DNA of 64,000 nt, from assembly GCA_022072055.1 (NCBI GenBank), contig JAJVIK010000004.1, positions 86,810 through 150,809 of the forward strand, given 5' to 3'. Under the pieces are notes generated by a model. The model made no database searches. It was not told where the DNA came from and saw only the letters and a program-made list of their open reading frames with translations. The position numbers and the translations under genes were made by a program. The DNA comes from a bacterium (GTDB lineage: Bacteria; Hinthialibacterota; Hinthialibacteria; OLB16). Shown one piece after another: positions 33,380 through 41,996 of this stretch. Position 1 is the first letter of the stretch; every line of letters starts with the position of its first letter.

Positions 33380-34795
33380 ATGGGAATACACGAGCCGCTG
33401 GAGCCTCTGAAGCGCGCCGACCTCCCCCCAAGGACCGCCCCATTCTGGCGTCTTGCCGGTCCGGGCGCGGTGCTGGTCGGCCTCTCCATCGGCGCGGGGG
33501 AGATAGTGATCTGGCCGAGGATGGTGGCCCAGCACGGCGGCGGGATGATCTGGGCCGCGGGGGTCGGGGTCTTCCTCCAGATGTGGATCAATTTCGAGGT
33601 CGGGCGCTGGACCATCGCCACCGGGGAGACTGTTTACACCGGGTATTGCCGGGTCTGGCGCGGCTTCGCGCTTTTCTTCATCGCCTTCAACATTCTGGGG
33701 TGGCTCGCTCCGGGTTGGGGCAGGACCTCCGGCCTTGCGCTCAAAGCGCTTCTAGTGGGACCCGATGGCTGGGGGAGCGACACCACCTGGACCGTTCTCA
33801 CCTTCTTCGCGGTGGCCGCGCTGCTCTTCGGTCCCAAGAAGATCTACCGCTCCGTGGAATGGAGCATCGAGGCGCTGGTGGTCATCATCACGGCCAGCCT
33901 TCTGGTCCTCGCCTTCGCGGTCGGCACTCTTTCCGCGCTCGGGGAGATGGCCTCGGGCTTGGTCAATTTCGGATACAAGCCGCCCGGCATGACGGTCAAA
34001 GAGCTCTTCATCGCGATTGTGTTCGCGGGGGCGGGCGGCACGGCCAACCTGTTCTACACCTTCTACCTTCGCGACAAGCATATCGGGATGGGGGCGCTGG
34101 TTCCGAGCTTGGTCAATCCTCTGCGCGGAAAGGTGGAGGCGGTTCCCTCCACCGGATACCGGTTCCCGGACACCCCCGAGAACCGGACCGCCTTCCGCAG
34201 CTGGTGGCAGTATGTTGTCTCCGATCAGATGTTGTTTTTCTGGGGGCTGAACTCGATCACGATCCTCCTGTTCATCTTCGGCTCGCTCGCGGTGCTCCAC
34301 CCGCGCGGGATTGTTCCGAGCCAGGGCACGTTGATCTGGGACATGGCGAGCCTCTTGGGGGAGGTGTGGGGCCCGGCGGGGCGCACCTTGTTCCTGGTGG
34401 TCGGAGTGGCGACTCTCTTCAGCACCCAGCTCACGCTCGTGGATGGAGTCTCGCGCTCCATCGCGGACATTGTGTACACCAACTATGTGGGGGCCAAGAA
34501 GCGCCCGCTCGCGTGGTGGTATCTGGTGGTCGCCTCGGTCTGGATGGTGGTTGGGTGTGGGATCACCTATGTGATGGAGAAGCGCGGGGTGAGCGAGCTC
34601 GGTTTCCTGTTCAACGCGGCCTACATGGGGGGCTTCGCGATGGCGGTGTACACGCCCCTCACCCTGTACATGAACCACCGCCTGCTGCCGAAGTGCGCCC
34701 GGCCCGGCCCGATCTGCACCCTCATGCTGATCGTCGCCTCGATCCTCTACATCGGTTTCGCGGCGGCTTGCCTCTATTGGGAGGTCATGGGATAG
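33380..34795 (+). CDS. Nramp-related membrane transporter lacking the canonical metal ligands
   Basis: 471 residues with about 11 transmembrane helices. The start 'RLAGPGAVLVGLSIGAGEI' aligns with the first Nramp helix, but the metal-binding DPGN is replaced by GAGE. The sixth-helix MPH motif is replaced in 'AGAGGTANLFYTFYL'. Nramp proteins carry Mn2+ or Fe2+ with protons. Loss of Asp and Met suggests a different substrate (Mg2+, as in Nramp-related magnesium transporters, or something else) or a changed mechanism. The gene follows the EF-G-like gene closely and converges on the next gene 26 bp away. Confidence 0.78.
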   Translation: MGIHEPLEPLKRADLPPRTAPFWRLAGPGAVLVGLSIGAGEIVIWPRMVAQHGGGMIWAAGVGVFLQMWINFEVGRWTIATGETVYTGYCRVWRGFALFFIAFNILGWLAPGWGRTSGLALKALLVGPDGWGSDTTWTVLTFFAVAALLFGPKKIYRSVEWSIEALVVIITASLLVLAFAVGTLSALGEMASGLVNFGYKPPGMTVKELFIAIVFAGAGGTANLFYTFYLRDKHIGMGALVPSLVNPLRGKVEAVPSTGYRFPDTPENRTAFRSWWQYVVSDQMLFFWGLNSITILLFIFGSLAVLHPRGIVPSQGTLIWDMASLLGEVWGPAGRTLFLVVGVATLFSTQLTLVDGVSRSIADIVYTNYVGAKKRPLAWWYLVVASVWMVVGCGITYVMEKRGVSELGFLFNAAYMGGFAMAVYTPLTLYMNHRLLPKCARPGPICTLMLIVASILYIGFAAACLYWEVMG

Positions 34796-34821
34796 ACCGA
34801 ATCGGCGCTTCGGATCGCAGG

Positions 34822-36084
34822 CTACCTGGGCGGCAGGTATCCGCCCGAGGGAACCGGTGCGGCTCCAGCGGGGATCGTGGGACGCGCGGGTCTCGGCGGC
34901 TCCTCGGGTGGAGGTCCCACATACTCCCATTCGCCGCCAGGAGCTTGGTCGAGGAGCCAGCTGAGGTCCACAACCCTCGCGGAGGCGGCGGGGGCGGGTG
35001 TCCGCGGCCCGCTTGATGGAGTTCCCGCGATCAGACTGGCAGAGGGAGCGGGGGGACTAGCCGAAGGCATGAACCGAAGGTCTGGGGGGCATCCCTCGCG
35101 TTGATTGTAAAGCTGAGGGGCCGAGGTCCCCTCGCCGGCCTGGCCCTGGTACTGTTCCAGGAGCGCGCGATTCTTCTCGGCCTCTTCCCGCCACTTGGCC
35201 GTTTCATCCGTGCAGCGTTGGGCATCCGCCTGCGCCTTGCGCGCGAGCTCCTGGGACTTGCGGACCTCATTCATCATCAGGGCCAGGTCATACTTGTGAA
35301 TCGCGAGCTCCCGTTGACCCAGGCCGAGGGCGATCGCGGTCATCTCCTCGCGCTTCCTGGCGAGCTCGATCTCGCGCTGGCGGATTGATTCGCGGAGCGG
35401 TTTCTCCAGCGCCTGAACCAAACCCTTGACCGCGAAACGTTCGGCTTCGTTGAAGGCCCCCTCCTCCAGCCGTCTCCCGCGCCCGCCTTGGTGGAATTTC
35501 TCAAGACGCGGAAAGCCATCCTCGTAATCATACAAGACCGCGCGCACCCCCACCCGGTATTGGAGGTCCTCATCCACCCAAAAGCGGTCGTAATCGGTCA
35601 CCTCGAAAAGCGCGATGTAGTCGCACTCGAAATCCGGCATCATCTTGCGCAGCAGGTCCATGGAAAGTTGATTGCGAAGACGGTAATCGGCGAGGATGTG
35701 AGGCATGGCGGTGTAGAACCCGGTCTTGATCGGGTTGTCCGGGAGATCGGTCACCAGCCAGACCTCGCTCGCGAAGGAGCGCAGCGAGTTGGTGAATTCG
35801 GAAGCAAGACGGGTGTAAATCGGGGCGTTGATCGGATCATCGATCACCGGAACGACCAGGATGCGCACCCCGGCGGGATTGGCGCGGGTGAGGGAGAAGA
35901 TCCGGTATTCTTGGATCTGCTTCCAGGGGTTCAGGTCGGAAAGGGTCCAGGCGCGCGCCTCTCTCTCAGCGCCGAAGAGGACCCCGGCGGTCAACGCGAG
36001 CGGGAGGAAGGCGGCGGTAAAGGATGCCGCCCGTGGAAAGATTTTCCGGTTTGGACAGTTCGACTCTCGGAGTGGAATCCGCAT
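34822..36084 (-). CDS. Exported protein with coiled coil and Pro-rich tail
   Basis: 420 residues. A basic start and 'FTAAFLPLALTAGVLFG' form a signal peptide, probably cleaved near 'AREARA-WTL'. Residues about 70-210 have an alpha/beta pattern ('GVRILVVPVIDD', 'EVWLVTDLPD', 'CDYIALFEVTDYDRFW') like periplasmic domains that assess oligomer partners, similar in outline to CsgG/LpoB-type folds. Residues about 230-320 are coiled coil, and the final 100 are Pro/Ala/Ser-rich. No family is assigned. It is transcribed from about 36084 and ends against the convergent transporter gene. Confidence 0.68.
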   Translation of the reverse strand: MRIPLRESNCPNRKIFPRAASFTAAFLPLALTAGVLFGAEREARAWTLSDLNPWKQIQEYRIFSLTRANPAGVRILVVPVIDDPINAPIYTRLASEFTNSLRSFASEVWLVTDLPDNPIKTGFYTAMPHILADYRLRNQLSMDLLRKMMPDFECDYIALFEVTDYDRFWVDEDLQYRVGVRAVLYDYEDGFPRLEKFHQGGRGRRLEEGAFNEAERFAVKGLVQALEKPLRESIRQREIELARKREEMTAIALGLGQRELAIHKYDLALMMNEVRKSQELARKAQADAQRCTDETAKWREEAEKNRALLEQYQGQAGEGTSAPQLYNQREGCPPDLRFMPSASPPAPSASLIAGTPSSGPRTPAPAASARVVDLSWLLDQAPGGEWEYVGPPPEEPPRPARPTIPAGAAPVPSGGYLPPR

Positions 36085-36167
36085 GTTTTCTCCCGGTTAT
36101 CCCCTGGCCGAAGCAAGACTCCGGCTCTTGACCGAGAGAAATTACAGGTTTCGTGCCACTTCACCCA

Positions 36168-37466
36168 TTACTTGAGAGTGGAGGCTCCCTCGCGCGCCGC
36201 GGAGAGGAGGGTGGGGGCGAGGTCGCGGCCATAGAAGCTCACGCTCGCCTCATATCCCCCCTTGTCATACTCCTCCGGCGCGAGAATGTAGCTGATCCAC
36301 TCATCGGCAAGTCCACCAACAAGGACATGCCTCGCGTCCGTGGCCTCGGAGACCTGCTTGCCGAGCTCGCTCCCGAGCCCCGCGGCCAGTTCACCGGGAA
36401 TCCCGACGATCACCAAATCCCCCAGGCGCAGGGAGACGCTCGCGGTTTCGCTCGGCGCAAGTTGCTTGAGCAGGTCCTCCATGATTTCGGGCCGCATTCC
36501 GTATTCCGTGCCGCCGGTCTCCATGAAGTCCTTGTGCCAAGTGCGCTTGGGGAGGGGGATGGTCTCGCGGTGGAAACTGAAGCGGTCGCACGGGCGCGCG
36601 GAGATCGACTCCCAGACCTTCACAGCCTCAAAGCCCAGCTCGCGCCCGTACCGTTCCGCGCGCTCCCAACGGCTGGGGCCGGAATCCGGTCGCGCCAGGG
36701 GGGACTGGTCCCCCTCCGCACCGTTGAAAAACAGAACGGTGACCCCCTGCCCGATCCAGGCCTCCAGCGTGCGCTGTAGATGCCCCGGCCAGCCCCCGGA
36801 AAACATCATCTCCGCCTCAGACATGAAGGTCGGGTGGGTGGCCCAATTGACCAAAACCGCGACGGGTTTGCCGGAGGTTTCCTCGATCCGTGTCACTGTC
36901 AGTGTCGGGTCGATATAGGTGTTCCCCTCCCTGCGGTTGCGCTTCCAGCCCTCTCCGATATTCTTCGATCCGGTTCCGATCCGGACCGGCCTGAGGTCCT
37001 TGGCGGCGCTCCTCACCACCTCGGCCAGTTTGGAAACCACGAACTCATAGAGTTCCGGTTTGTAGAGTCCGAGCTGCGGAATCGGGAAGGTGTTCATGGG
37101 GTTGATCTGATGGAGTTCGAGGCTGGCGTGCGAGTGGCTGGGGAGAATCATCATCGCCTCAAGGCTCCAGCCCTCGGAGGCGAGGTTCTCGACCACCGCG
37201 GGCTTGATCGCCGGAGGAATCCCCACGGCATCCAGGGTGACCAACGCGAAGCGCTTCCCTTCGCCCTCGAAAACCACCGCCTTGGCCCACACGCGGTCAT
37301 GCACCCCGACCGCGGGCTTGCTCATGCGTTCTCCATAGCCGCCCAGGGTCGCGCCCATCCCCAAGGGGGGTGTGAGGTCCACCCTCGCCGCTCCGGCCTT
37401 GAGATCCGTCGCGGTCGCCGCCGCGGCCAGAAGCGTGGAGAGGAGGATGGCGCTCAGCTGTTTCAT
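36168..37466 (-). CDS. Secreted neutral/alkaline ceramidase-like hydrolase
   Basis: 432 residues with a signal peptide ('LSAILLSTLLAAAATATD'). The mature start 'AGAARVDLTPPLGMGATLGGYG' matches the first strand of the neutral/alkaline ceramidase N-terminal family. 'HSHASLELH' supplies zinc-ligand histidines, 'NWATHPTFMS' a second His, and 'NGAEGDQSPL' the late motif. Bacterial relatives are widespread in particle-feeding heterotrophs and rarely act on ceramide itself; the true substrate is unknown. The C terminus is complete. The gap 37467-37602 separates it from a divergent aldo/keto reductase and shows no clear promoter. Confidence 0.82.
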   Translation of the reverse strand: MKQLSAILLSTLLAAAATATDLKAGAARVDLTPPLGMGATLGGYGERMSKPAVGVHDRVWAKAVVFEGEGKRFALVTLDAVGIPPAIKPAVVENLASEGWSLEAMMILPSHSHASLELHQINPMNTFPIPQLGLYKPELYEFVVSKLAEVVRSAAKDLRPVRIGTGSKNIGEGWKRNRREGNTYIDPTLTVTRIEETSGKPVAVLVNWATHPTFMSEAEMMFSGGWPGHLQRTLEAWIGQGVTVLFFNGAEGDQSPLARPDSGPSRWERAERYGRELGFEAVKVWESISARPCDRFSFHRETIPLPKRTWHKDFMETGGTEYGMRPEIMEDLLKQLAPSETASVSLRLGDLVIVGIPGELAAGLGSELGKQVSEATDARHVLVGGLADEWISYILAPEEYDKGGYEASVSFYGRDLAPTLLSAAREGASTLK

Positions 37467-37602
37467 GGGAATCTCCTTGGGGACCGGCGCCGGGTGGTTC
37501 CCGCCGGCGCGTTTGGAGGGAATATACCTCGACCTCCCCTTCCAATGACAGGCTGTTTTTGAAACCCGCTTGGTCTAGGATGGAGGAAAGGAGAGCGGAG
37601 CG

Positions 37603-38538
37603 ATGGAATACGTGCAACTCGGACGAACCGACCTGGAGGTCAGTCGGATCTGCTTTGGAGCCTGGGCGATTGGCGGATGGTGGTGGGGAGGCGCGGATGA
37701 CGCCGAATCGATCAAGGCCATCCACGCCGCCCTGGATGGGGGTGTCAATTTCTTCGACACCGCCGATGTCTATGGCGGCGGCCGTTCCGAAACGGTCCTG
37801 GCGAAGGCTTTGGAGGGGCAGAACGGGGTCTACATCGCCACCAAGGGAGCGGTCCAGTTCGACAGCCAATGGATGACGGGCGTCTCGAATGAAAAGGGTT
37901 ACCTCAAACGGGCCTGCGAGGCCTCCCTCAAACGTCTTAAGCGCGAGGTCATCGACCTTTACCAGGTCCATTGGCCTGACGAAAAGACCCCGGTTGAGGA
38001 GCCGATTCAAGCCCTTGTGGAACTGCAAAAGGAGGGGAAGATTCGATTCTTCGGCCTCTCCAATTTCGGGATTCGGGACCTCGAAACCGCGCTTGATGTG
38101 GCCCGCTATGAGTCGCTCCAACCCCAATACAGCCTCTTGCACCGGGAGATCGAGGAGGAAATCCTTCCGTTCTGCGAGGACAACGAGATCGGGATTCTCG
38201 CCTATAGCCCCCTGGCCTGCGGCCTGCTCACCGGGAAATTCACCGAGGATTCGGTGTTCCCGAAAGGGGACCACCGCGGCGAAAACCCGGACTTCCAAGG
38301 GGAGACCTTTCTGCGCAATCTGCGGATTGTGGAGTTGCTCAAGGAATACGCGGAGAAGCAGGAATGCACGGTAACTCAGCTCGCGATCAGCTGGGTGCTC
38401 GCCCATTCGGGGGTCACTTGCGCGATCTGCGGGGCGCGGAGGGACATGCAGGTGGATGAGATCGTGGAAGCCATCGACTACCCCCTTTCCGAGAAACAGG
38501 TCCTCGAAATCAAAGCGTTGGTGGAGCACTGCGAGTAA
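37603..38538 (+). CDS. Aldo/keto reductase
   Basis: A 311-residue (beta/alpha)8 oxidoreductase. The catalytic tetrad is visible: Asp and Tyr in 'FFDTADVYGGGRSE', Lys in 'YIATKGAV', and His in 'YQVHWPD'. 'QPQYSLLHREIE' and 'GILAYSPLACGLL' are the family substrate-strand motifs, with 'SWVLAHSGVTCAICGAR' as the NADPH loop. It belongs to the group that includes YghZ/Tas-type and potassium-channel beta-like reductases; the substrate is unknown. GGAG lies upstream of ATG 37603. The next gene starts 55 bases after its stop. Confidence 0.9.
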   Translation: MEYVQLGRTDLEVSRICFGAWAIGGWWWGGADDAESIKAIHAALDGGVNFFDTADVYGGGRSETVLAKALEGQNGVYIATKGAVQFDSQWMTGVSNEKGYLKRACEASLKRLKREVIDLYQVHWPDEKTPVEEPIQALVELQKEGKIRFFGLSNFGIRDLETALDVARYESLQPQYSLLHREIEEEILPFCEDNEIGILAYSPLACGLLTGKFTEDSVFPKGDHRGENPDFQGETFLRNLRIVELLKEYAEKQECTVTQLAISWVLAHSGVTCAICGARRDMQVDEIVEAIDYPLSEKQVLEIKALVEHCE

Positions 38539-38593
38539 GAATCGGGTAGATTGGGGTTGGAGGAAGACCCCAACAAGGTCGGTCACCGAGTCC

Positions 38594-39694
38594 ATGCTCA
38601 CCCGCAAATTACGGATTGTCGGACAGGAGCTGCGAGCCCGGCGGCGCGCCCTCATGGCCAAGGGCTCGCTTGAGATCCTGATCCTGTATGTCACCAACCA
38701 CTGCAACATGCGCTGCGCGCATTGCTTCTTCGCTGATAATCTCAACGATGGGACCGAGGATCTGAGTCCCGAACGGTTGGGACGAATCCTCCGAACACTC
38801 CCCCCCGTTCGGGAGGAAATCGCGATCACCGGCGGGGAGCCTTTCCTCCACCGCAAGCTCCCCGAGATGGTTCGACTCATTCACGACTCCCCGAGCGCGC
38901 GGGACATCCAGATCAACACCAACGGCTTTTACACCGACCGAACGCTCGCCTATTGCCGAGAGATGTTATCCTGGAACCGCAAGCGGCTCTCGATTCAAAT
39001 CTCCTTGGATGGACTCGAATCGACGCATGATGAAATCCGAGGCATCCCGGGCGCGTTCCAGAAGGCCATGGCCACGGCGGAAAGGCTCCGCTCCCTCGCG
39101 CGCTGGGAAGAGCCGGGCTTTTTCAGCCCGGTTTTTCTGATGGTCATCAACAAGAAAAACTACACGGAAATTCGCCCCTTGGCGGAGTTCATCCGAAAAG
39201 AGTTCGGGATCGCGCTGGCCTTTGAGCTGGTGCGGGGCACGGAATTCAGCGCGTGGGAGATACCCGAGGACCTTCGCGAGGAGGGGTTTAACCCCCCCGA
39301 ATTGGGGCTGCCCCCGGAATCCGATTGGGACAGGATTTACGGCGATGTGCGCGACTTGAACCGTGAAATGGACTTCCCCTTTCGTCTGTTCAACTCCAAG
39401 CTGAGGACTCAGTTCGAGATGCTCCGTAAGCGGCGCAAGATGGTGAATTGCGTCGCCCCCAAGGGCCTGACACCGGTCATCTACGCCAATGGGGATGTGG
39501 CGACCTGCGAGTTCTCCAAGCCTTTCGCCAATCTGGGAGACTTCGGGGATGATTTCAGCGCGCTGTGGGAGTCGGAAGAATCCAAGCGCAATCAGGCGGC
39601 CCTCCAGACCTGCTTCTGCACTCACGCCTGCTTCCTGACGCCGAGCATGCGCCATGATCTGCGCTCAAACCTTCGCCTGCTATCCGACCTGTGA
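38594..39694 (+). CDS. Radical SAM protein with SPASM-like C terminus
   Basis: 366 residues. The radical SAM cluster motif is 'CNMRCAHC' near residue 38, followed by 'ITGGEPFLH'. The C-terminal Cys set 'CVAPKG...VATCEFSKPF' and 'CFCTHACFLTP' resembles a SPASM auxiliary-cluster domain. SPASM enzymes modify peptides or small molecules; this one sits ahead of two glycosyltransferases with 4-base overlaps, which hints at a surface-glycan or peptide-glycan step. ATG 38594 is preferred; in-frame codons further up run into the reductase gene. Confidence 0.85.
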   Translation: MLTRKLRIVGQELRARRRALMAKGSLEILILYVTNHCNMRCAHCFFADNLNDGTEDLSPERLGRILRTLPPVREEIAITGGEPFLHRKLPEMVRLIHDSPSARDIQINTNGFYTDRTLAYCREMLSWNRKRLSIQISLDGLESTHDEIRGIPGAFQKAMATAERLRSLARWEEPGFFSPVFLMVINKKNYTEIRPLAEFIRKEFGIALAFELVRGTEFSAWEIPEDLREEGFNPPELGLPPESDWDRIYGDVRDLNREMDFPFRLFNSKLRTQFEMLRKRRKMVNCVAPKGLTPVIYANGDVATCEFSKPFANLGDFGDDFSALWESEESKRNQAALQTCFCTHACFLTPSMRHDLRSNLRLLSDL

Positions 39695-40629
39695 CCGCGA
39701 ACGCGCCCGATGTCTCCATCATCCTGGTCACCTGGAATCGCCGGGAAGACCTCCGCGAGGCGCTCGACTCCATCCGCGCGCAGGAGGGGATCACCCGGGA
39801 GATCCTCATCATCGATAACGGCTCCACGGACGGAACGCTTGAATTCCTGGAATCGCTTGAGGATCCGATCCGAATCATTCGCAACCCGACCAACCGCGGG
39901 GCCTGTGTCGGGAAGAACCAGGGAATCCTGGCCGCGAAAGCCGAGGTGATCGCCTTCATGGACTCGGATGCCGTCCTCCTGAACCCTTGTTCCCTCCGTG
40001 ACCTGAGACAGAGGTTGCTGGAGCATCCGGATCTCGGCGCGGTGGCCGGGCCGATCTACACCGACAGGGAGCTCGCCAACCCTTGGGTGTTTGGGATTCA
40101 CTTCACCGATGATCTGTATATCGACTGGGAGAGATCACGCGGCGGACTTGGTGAGGCCGAGGCTCTTTCCACCTGTTTCATGGTGATGCCGAGGAAGGTC
40201 GCGACGGAGGTCGGGGGTTTTGACCCGGTCTTTTTCTACCAGCATGAGGACCTGGACTTCTTTGTCCGGGTTCGCGCGCTCGGTTACCGCGCCGAGGTCG
40301 TGGAGGGCTACCCGGTCTGGCACAAGGTGGCCCAAACCGGGCGCAAGGTGGACCGCTGGCTGGTGATGCACTTCCGCGAGGAGTGGCGGCATCAATATCT
40401 GCTGATCAAGTCGGTGGGATTTCTTCGCGCGGCGCGCCTGCTCGCGCGTAACTTGATCGACTCCTCGCGCATGCGAGCCTATTATGTCCGCCCAATCCGC
40501 TGGAGGAAGTTTGTCCTCTTGTTTGTGTTGCTCCCGATCCTCATGCTCTTGCTGGGACCTTGGATCCTCCTCCAACGCGGAAAAAACCACCTTGAGGGCC
40601 CGCGACGGGAAATGAGCCGGAAGCCATGA
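39691..40629 (+). CDS. Family 2 glycosyltransferase
   Basis: 312 residues from a GTG overlapping the previous stop (GTGA). 'VSIILVTWNRREDL' starts the GT-A fold, 'IIDNGSTDGTLEFLE' binds the nucleotide, 'FMDSDAV' is the DxD metal motif near residue 89, and 'STCFMVMPRKVATEVGGFDPVFF' with 'ED' forms the acceptor-site region. Residues about 270-292 are a hydrophobic helix ('FVLLFVLLPILMLLLGPWIL'), so it is membrane-anchored. It likely adds a sugar to a surface glycan; donor and acceptor are unknown. The stop overlaps the next glycosyltransferase by 4 bases. Confidence 0.87.
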   Translation: MTANAPDVSIILVTWNRREDLREALDSIRAQEGITREILIIDNGSTDGTLEFLESLEDPIRIIRNPTNRGACVGKNQGILAAKAEVIAFMDSDAVLLNPCSLRDLRQRLLEHPDLGAVAGPIYTDRELANPWVFGIHFTDDLYIDWERSRGGLGEAEALSTCFMVMPRKVATEVGGFDPVFFYQHEDLDFFVRVRALGYRAEVVEGYPVWHKVAQTGRKVDRWLVMHFREEWRHQYLLIKSVGFLRAARLLARNLIDSSRMRAYYVRPIRWRKFVLLFVLLPILMLLLGPWILLQRGKNHLEGPRREMSRKP

Positions 40630-41951
40630 GGAAGATCGCGATTCTCGGAACCGGGCCCCTGCCGATTGAGCGGGATTCCTACATCTATTCCTCCTCGAAC
40701 CGCACCTGGCATGTGGCCAAGGGGCTGCTCGACTCCGGCCACCGAGTTCATGTGATCGCCTTTCGCCCCACGCGAGTGGAGCGCGGCCAACGCAAACTCG
40801 ATCCCGAACACAGGACCTTCGAGGATGGAGCCTTCACCCTCGATTCGGTGGAGGAGATGATTCACTTCCGGAACGATGCCTTCCTGCGCGCCCGCTTGGA
40901 GGGCTTCGGACCGGACCTTCTGATCGGGGTCAACGCCTTCCCGGCCGCGCGCGCCGCCGCGCTGGTCCCCTCAATCCCCTTCTGGGCCGACATGAATGGG
41001 TTTGGAATGGGGGAGGTTCAGGTCCGAGCGCGCTTGACCGGACGGGATGAGGCCATTCCTCACGGTTGGGGGGATGAGCTGCCGGCCCTTGTTCACGCGG
41101 ATGTCTTTTCGGCGGCAAGCGGCCCGCAGCGTTACGCGCTGGTTGGCGAACTGGCCGCCATCGGACGGTTGCGCGCCTCGACCTGCGGGTACGAATTCGT
41201 CCATGTCATCCCCAATGGGCGCGAGGACCCGCCTCCATCGACCGATTCTCCGCCCTTGCGCTCTGATCTCCCGGAGGACGCCATCGTTGCGCTCTGGATC
41301 GGGTGCTACAATTATCAGTTCGACACCGAGAACCTCTTCAAGGGCCTCTCCATCGCGATGGAGAAGGACCCGCGAATTCACTTTGTCTCCACGGGCGGCC
41401 AGGTGGATGGCCACAACGAAATCACCTTTTCCGCTTTCCGAACCCAGGTGGATTCCAGCCCCCACCGGGATCGCTGCCACTTTCTGGGTTGGCTCGACTG
41501 GCTCGATTTCGATGCCCTGATGCGCGCCTCGGACCTCGGGGTGAGCATGGATGTTCCCTGCTATGAGACCGAATTCGGCGCGAGGAACCGACTCACCGAG
41601 ATGATGCGAGTCGGCCTTCCCGCAATCACCACCGAAGGCCCCGAGATCGCCCGCGAGTTGGTCGAGTCCGACGCGGGATGGGTCGTTCCGGCGCGTTCGC
41701 CGGAGGCCTTCGCGGATGCCCTCTTGGCCGCCGCCGCCTCACCCGAGCTGCGCGCCCGAAAGGGCGCGAACGGCCGTCGCCTGTTCCTTTCAAGGTACAC
41801 CCTCTCCGCAAGCCTGGCCCCGTTGCTGCGTTGGGCGGAAAACCCGTGGACCGCCCCGGACAAGGGCTCTCAACCGTTGCTCCTTCAAGCCAAGACCCGC
41901 GACGAGGGCCGCGGAATCCTTGGCAAACTCCGCCGCCTCACTAAAGGGTAA
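40626..41951 (+). CDS. Family 1/4 (GT-B) glycosyltransferase
   Basis: 441 residues with the two-domain GT-B pattern. The start 'RKIAILGTGPLPIERDSY' and 'HVAKGLLDSGHRVHVIAF' is the acceptor half. The donor half has 'LWIGCYNYQFDTENLFKG', 'FLGWLDWLDFDALM' and 'EFGARNRLTEMMRVGLPAITTE', the nucleotide-sugar grip. ATG 40626 overlaps the GT2 stop by 4 bases, giving a radical SAM-GT2-GT4 chain. No membrane segment is seen. Confidence 0.85.
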   Translation: MRKIAILGTGPLPIERDSYIYSSSNRTWHVAKGLLDSGHRVHVIAFRPTRVERGQRKLDPEHRTFEDGAFTLDSVEEMIHFRNDAFLRARLEGFGPDLLIGVNAFPAARAAALVPSIPFWADMNGFGMGEVQVRARLTGRDEAIPHGWGDELPALVHADVFSAASGPQRYALVGELAAIGRLRASTCGYEFVHVIPNGREDPPPSTDSPPLRSDLPEDAIVALWIGCYNYQFDTENLFKGLSIAMEKDPRIHFVSTGGQVDGHNEITFSAFRTQVDSSPHRDRCHFLGWLDWLDFDALMRASDLGVSMDVPCYETEFGARNRLTEMMRVGLPAITTEGPEIARELVESDAGWVVPARSPEAFADALLAAAASPELRARKGANGRRLFLSRYTLSASLAPLLRWAENPWTAPDKGSQPLLLQAKTRDEGRGILGKLRRLTKG

Positions 41952-41996
41952 ACCCACATTCCTTGTCCAAACCCACTCCGATTGGTAACCTGAAGC

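Noticed and set aside
37467-37602. Divergent promoters between the ceramidase-like and aldo/keto reductase genes
   Set aside because: TATATT-like and TTGAAA-like hexamers exist but with wrong spacing.
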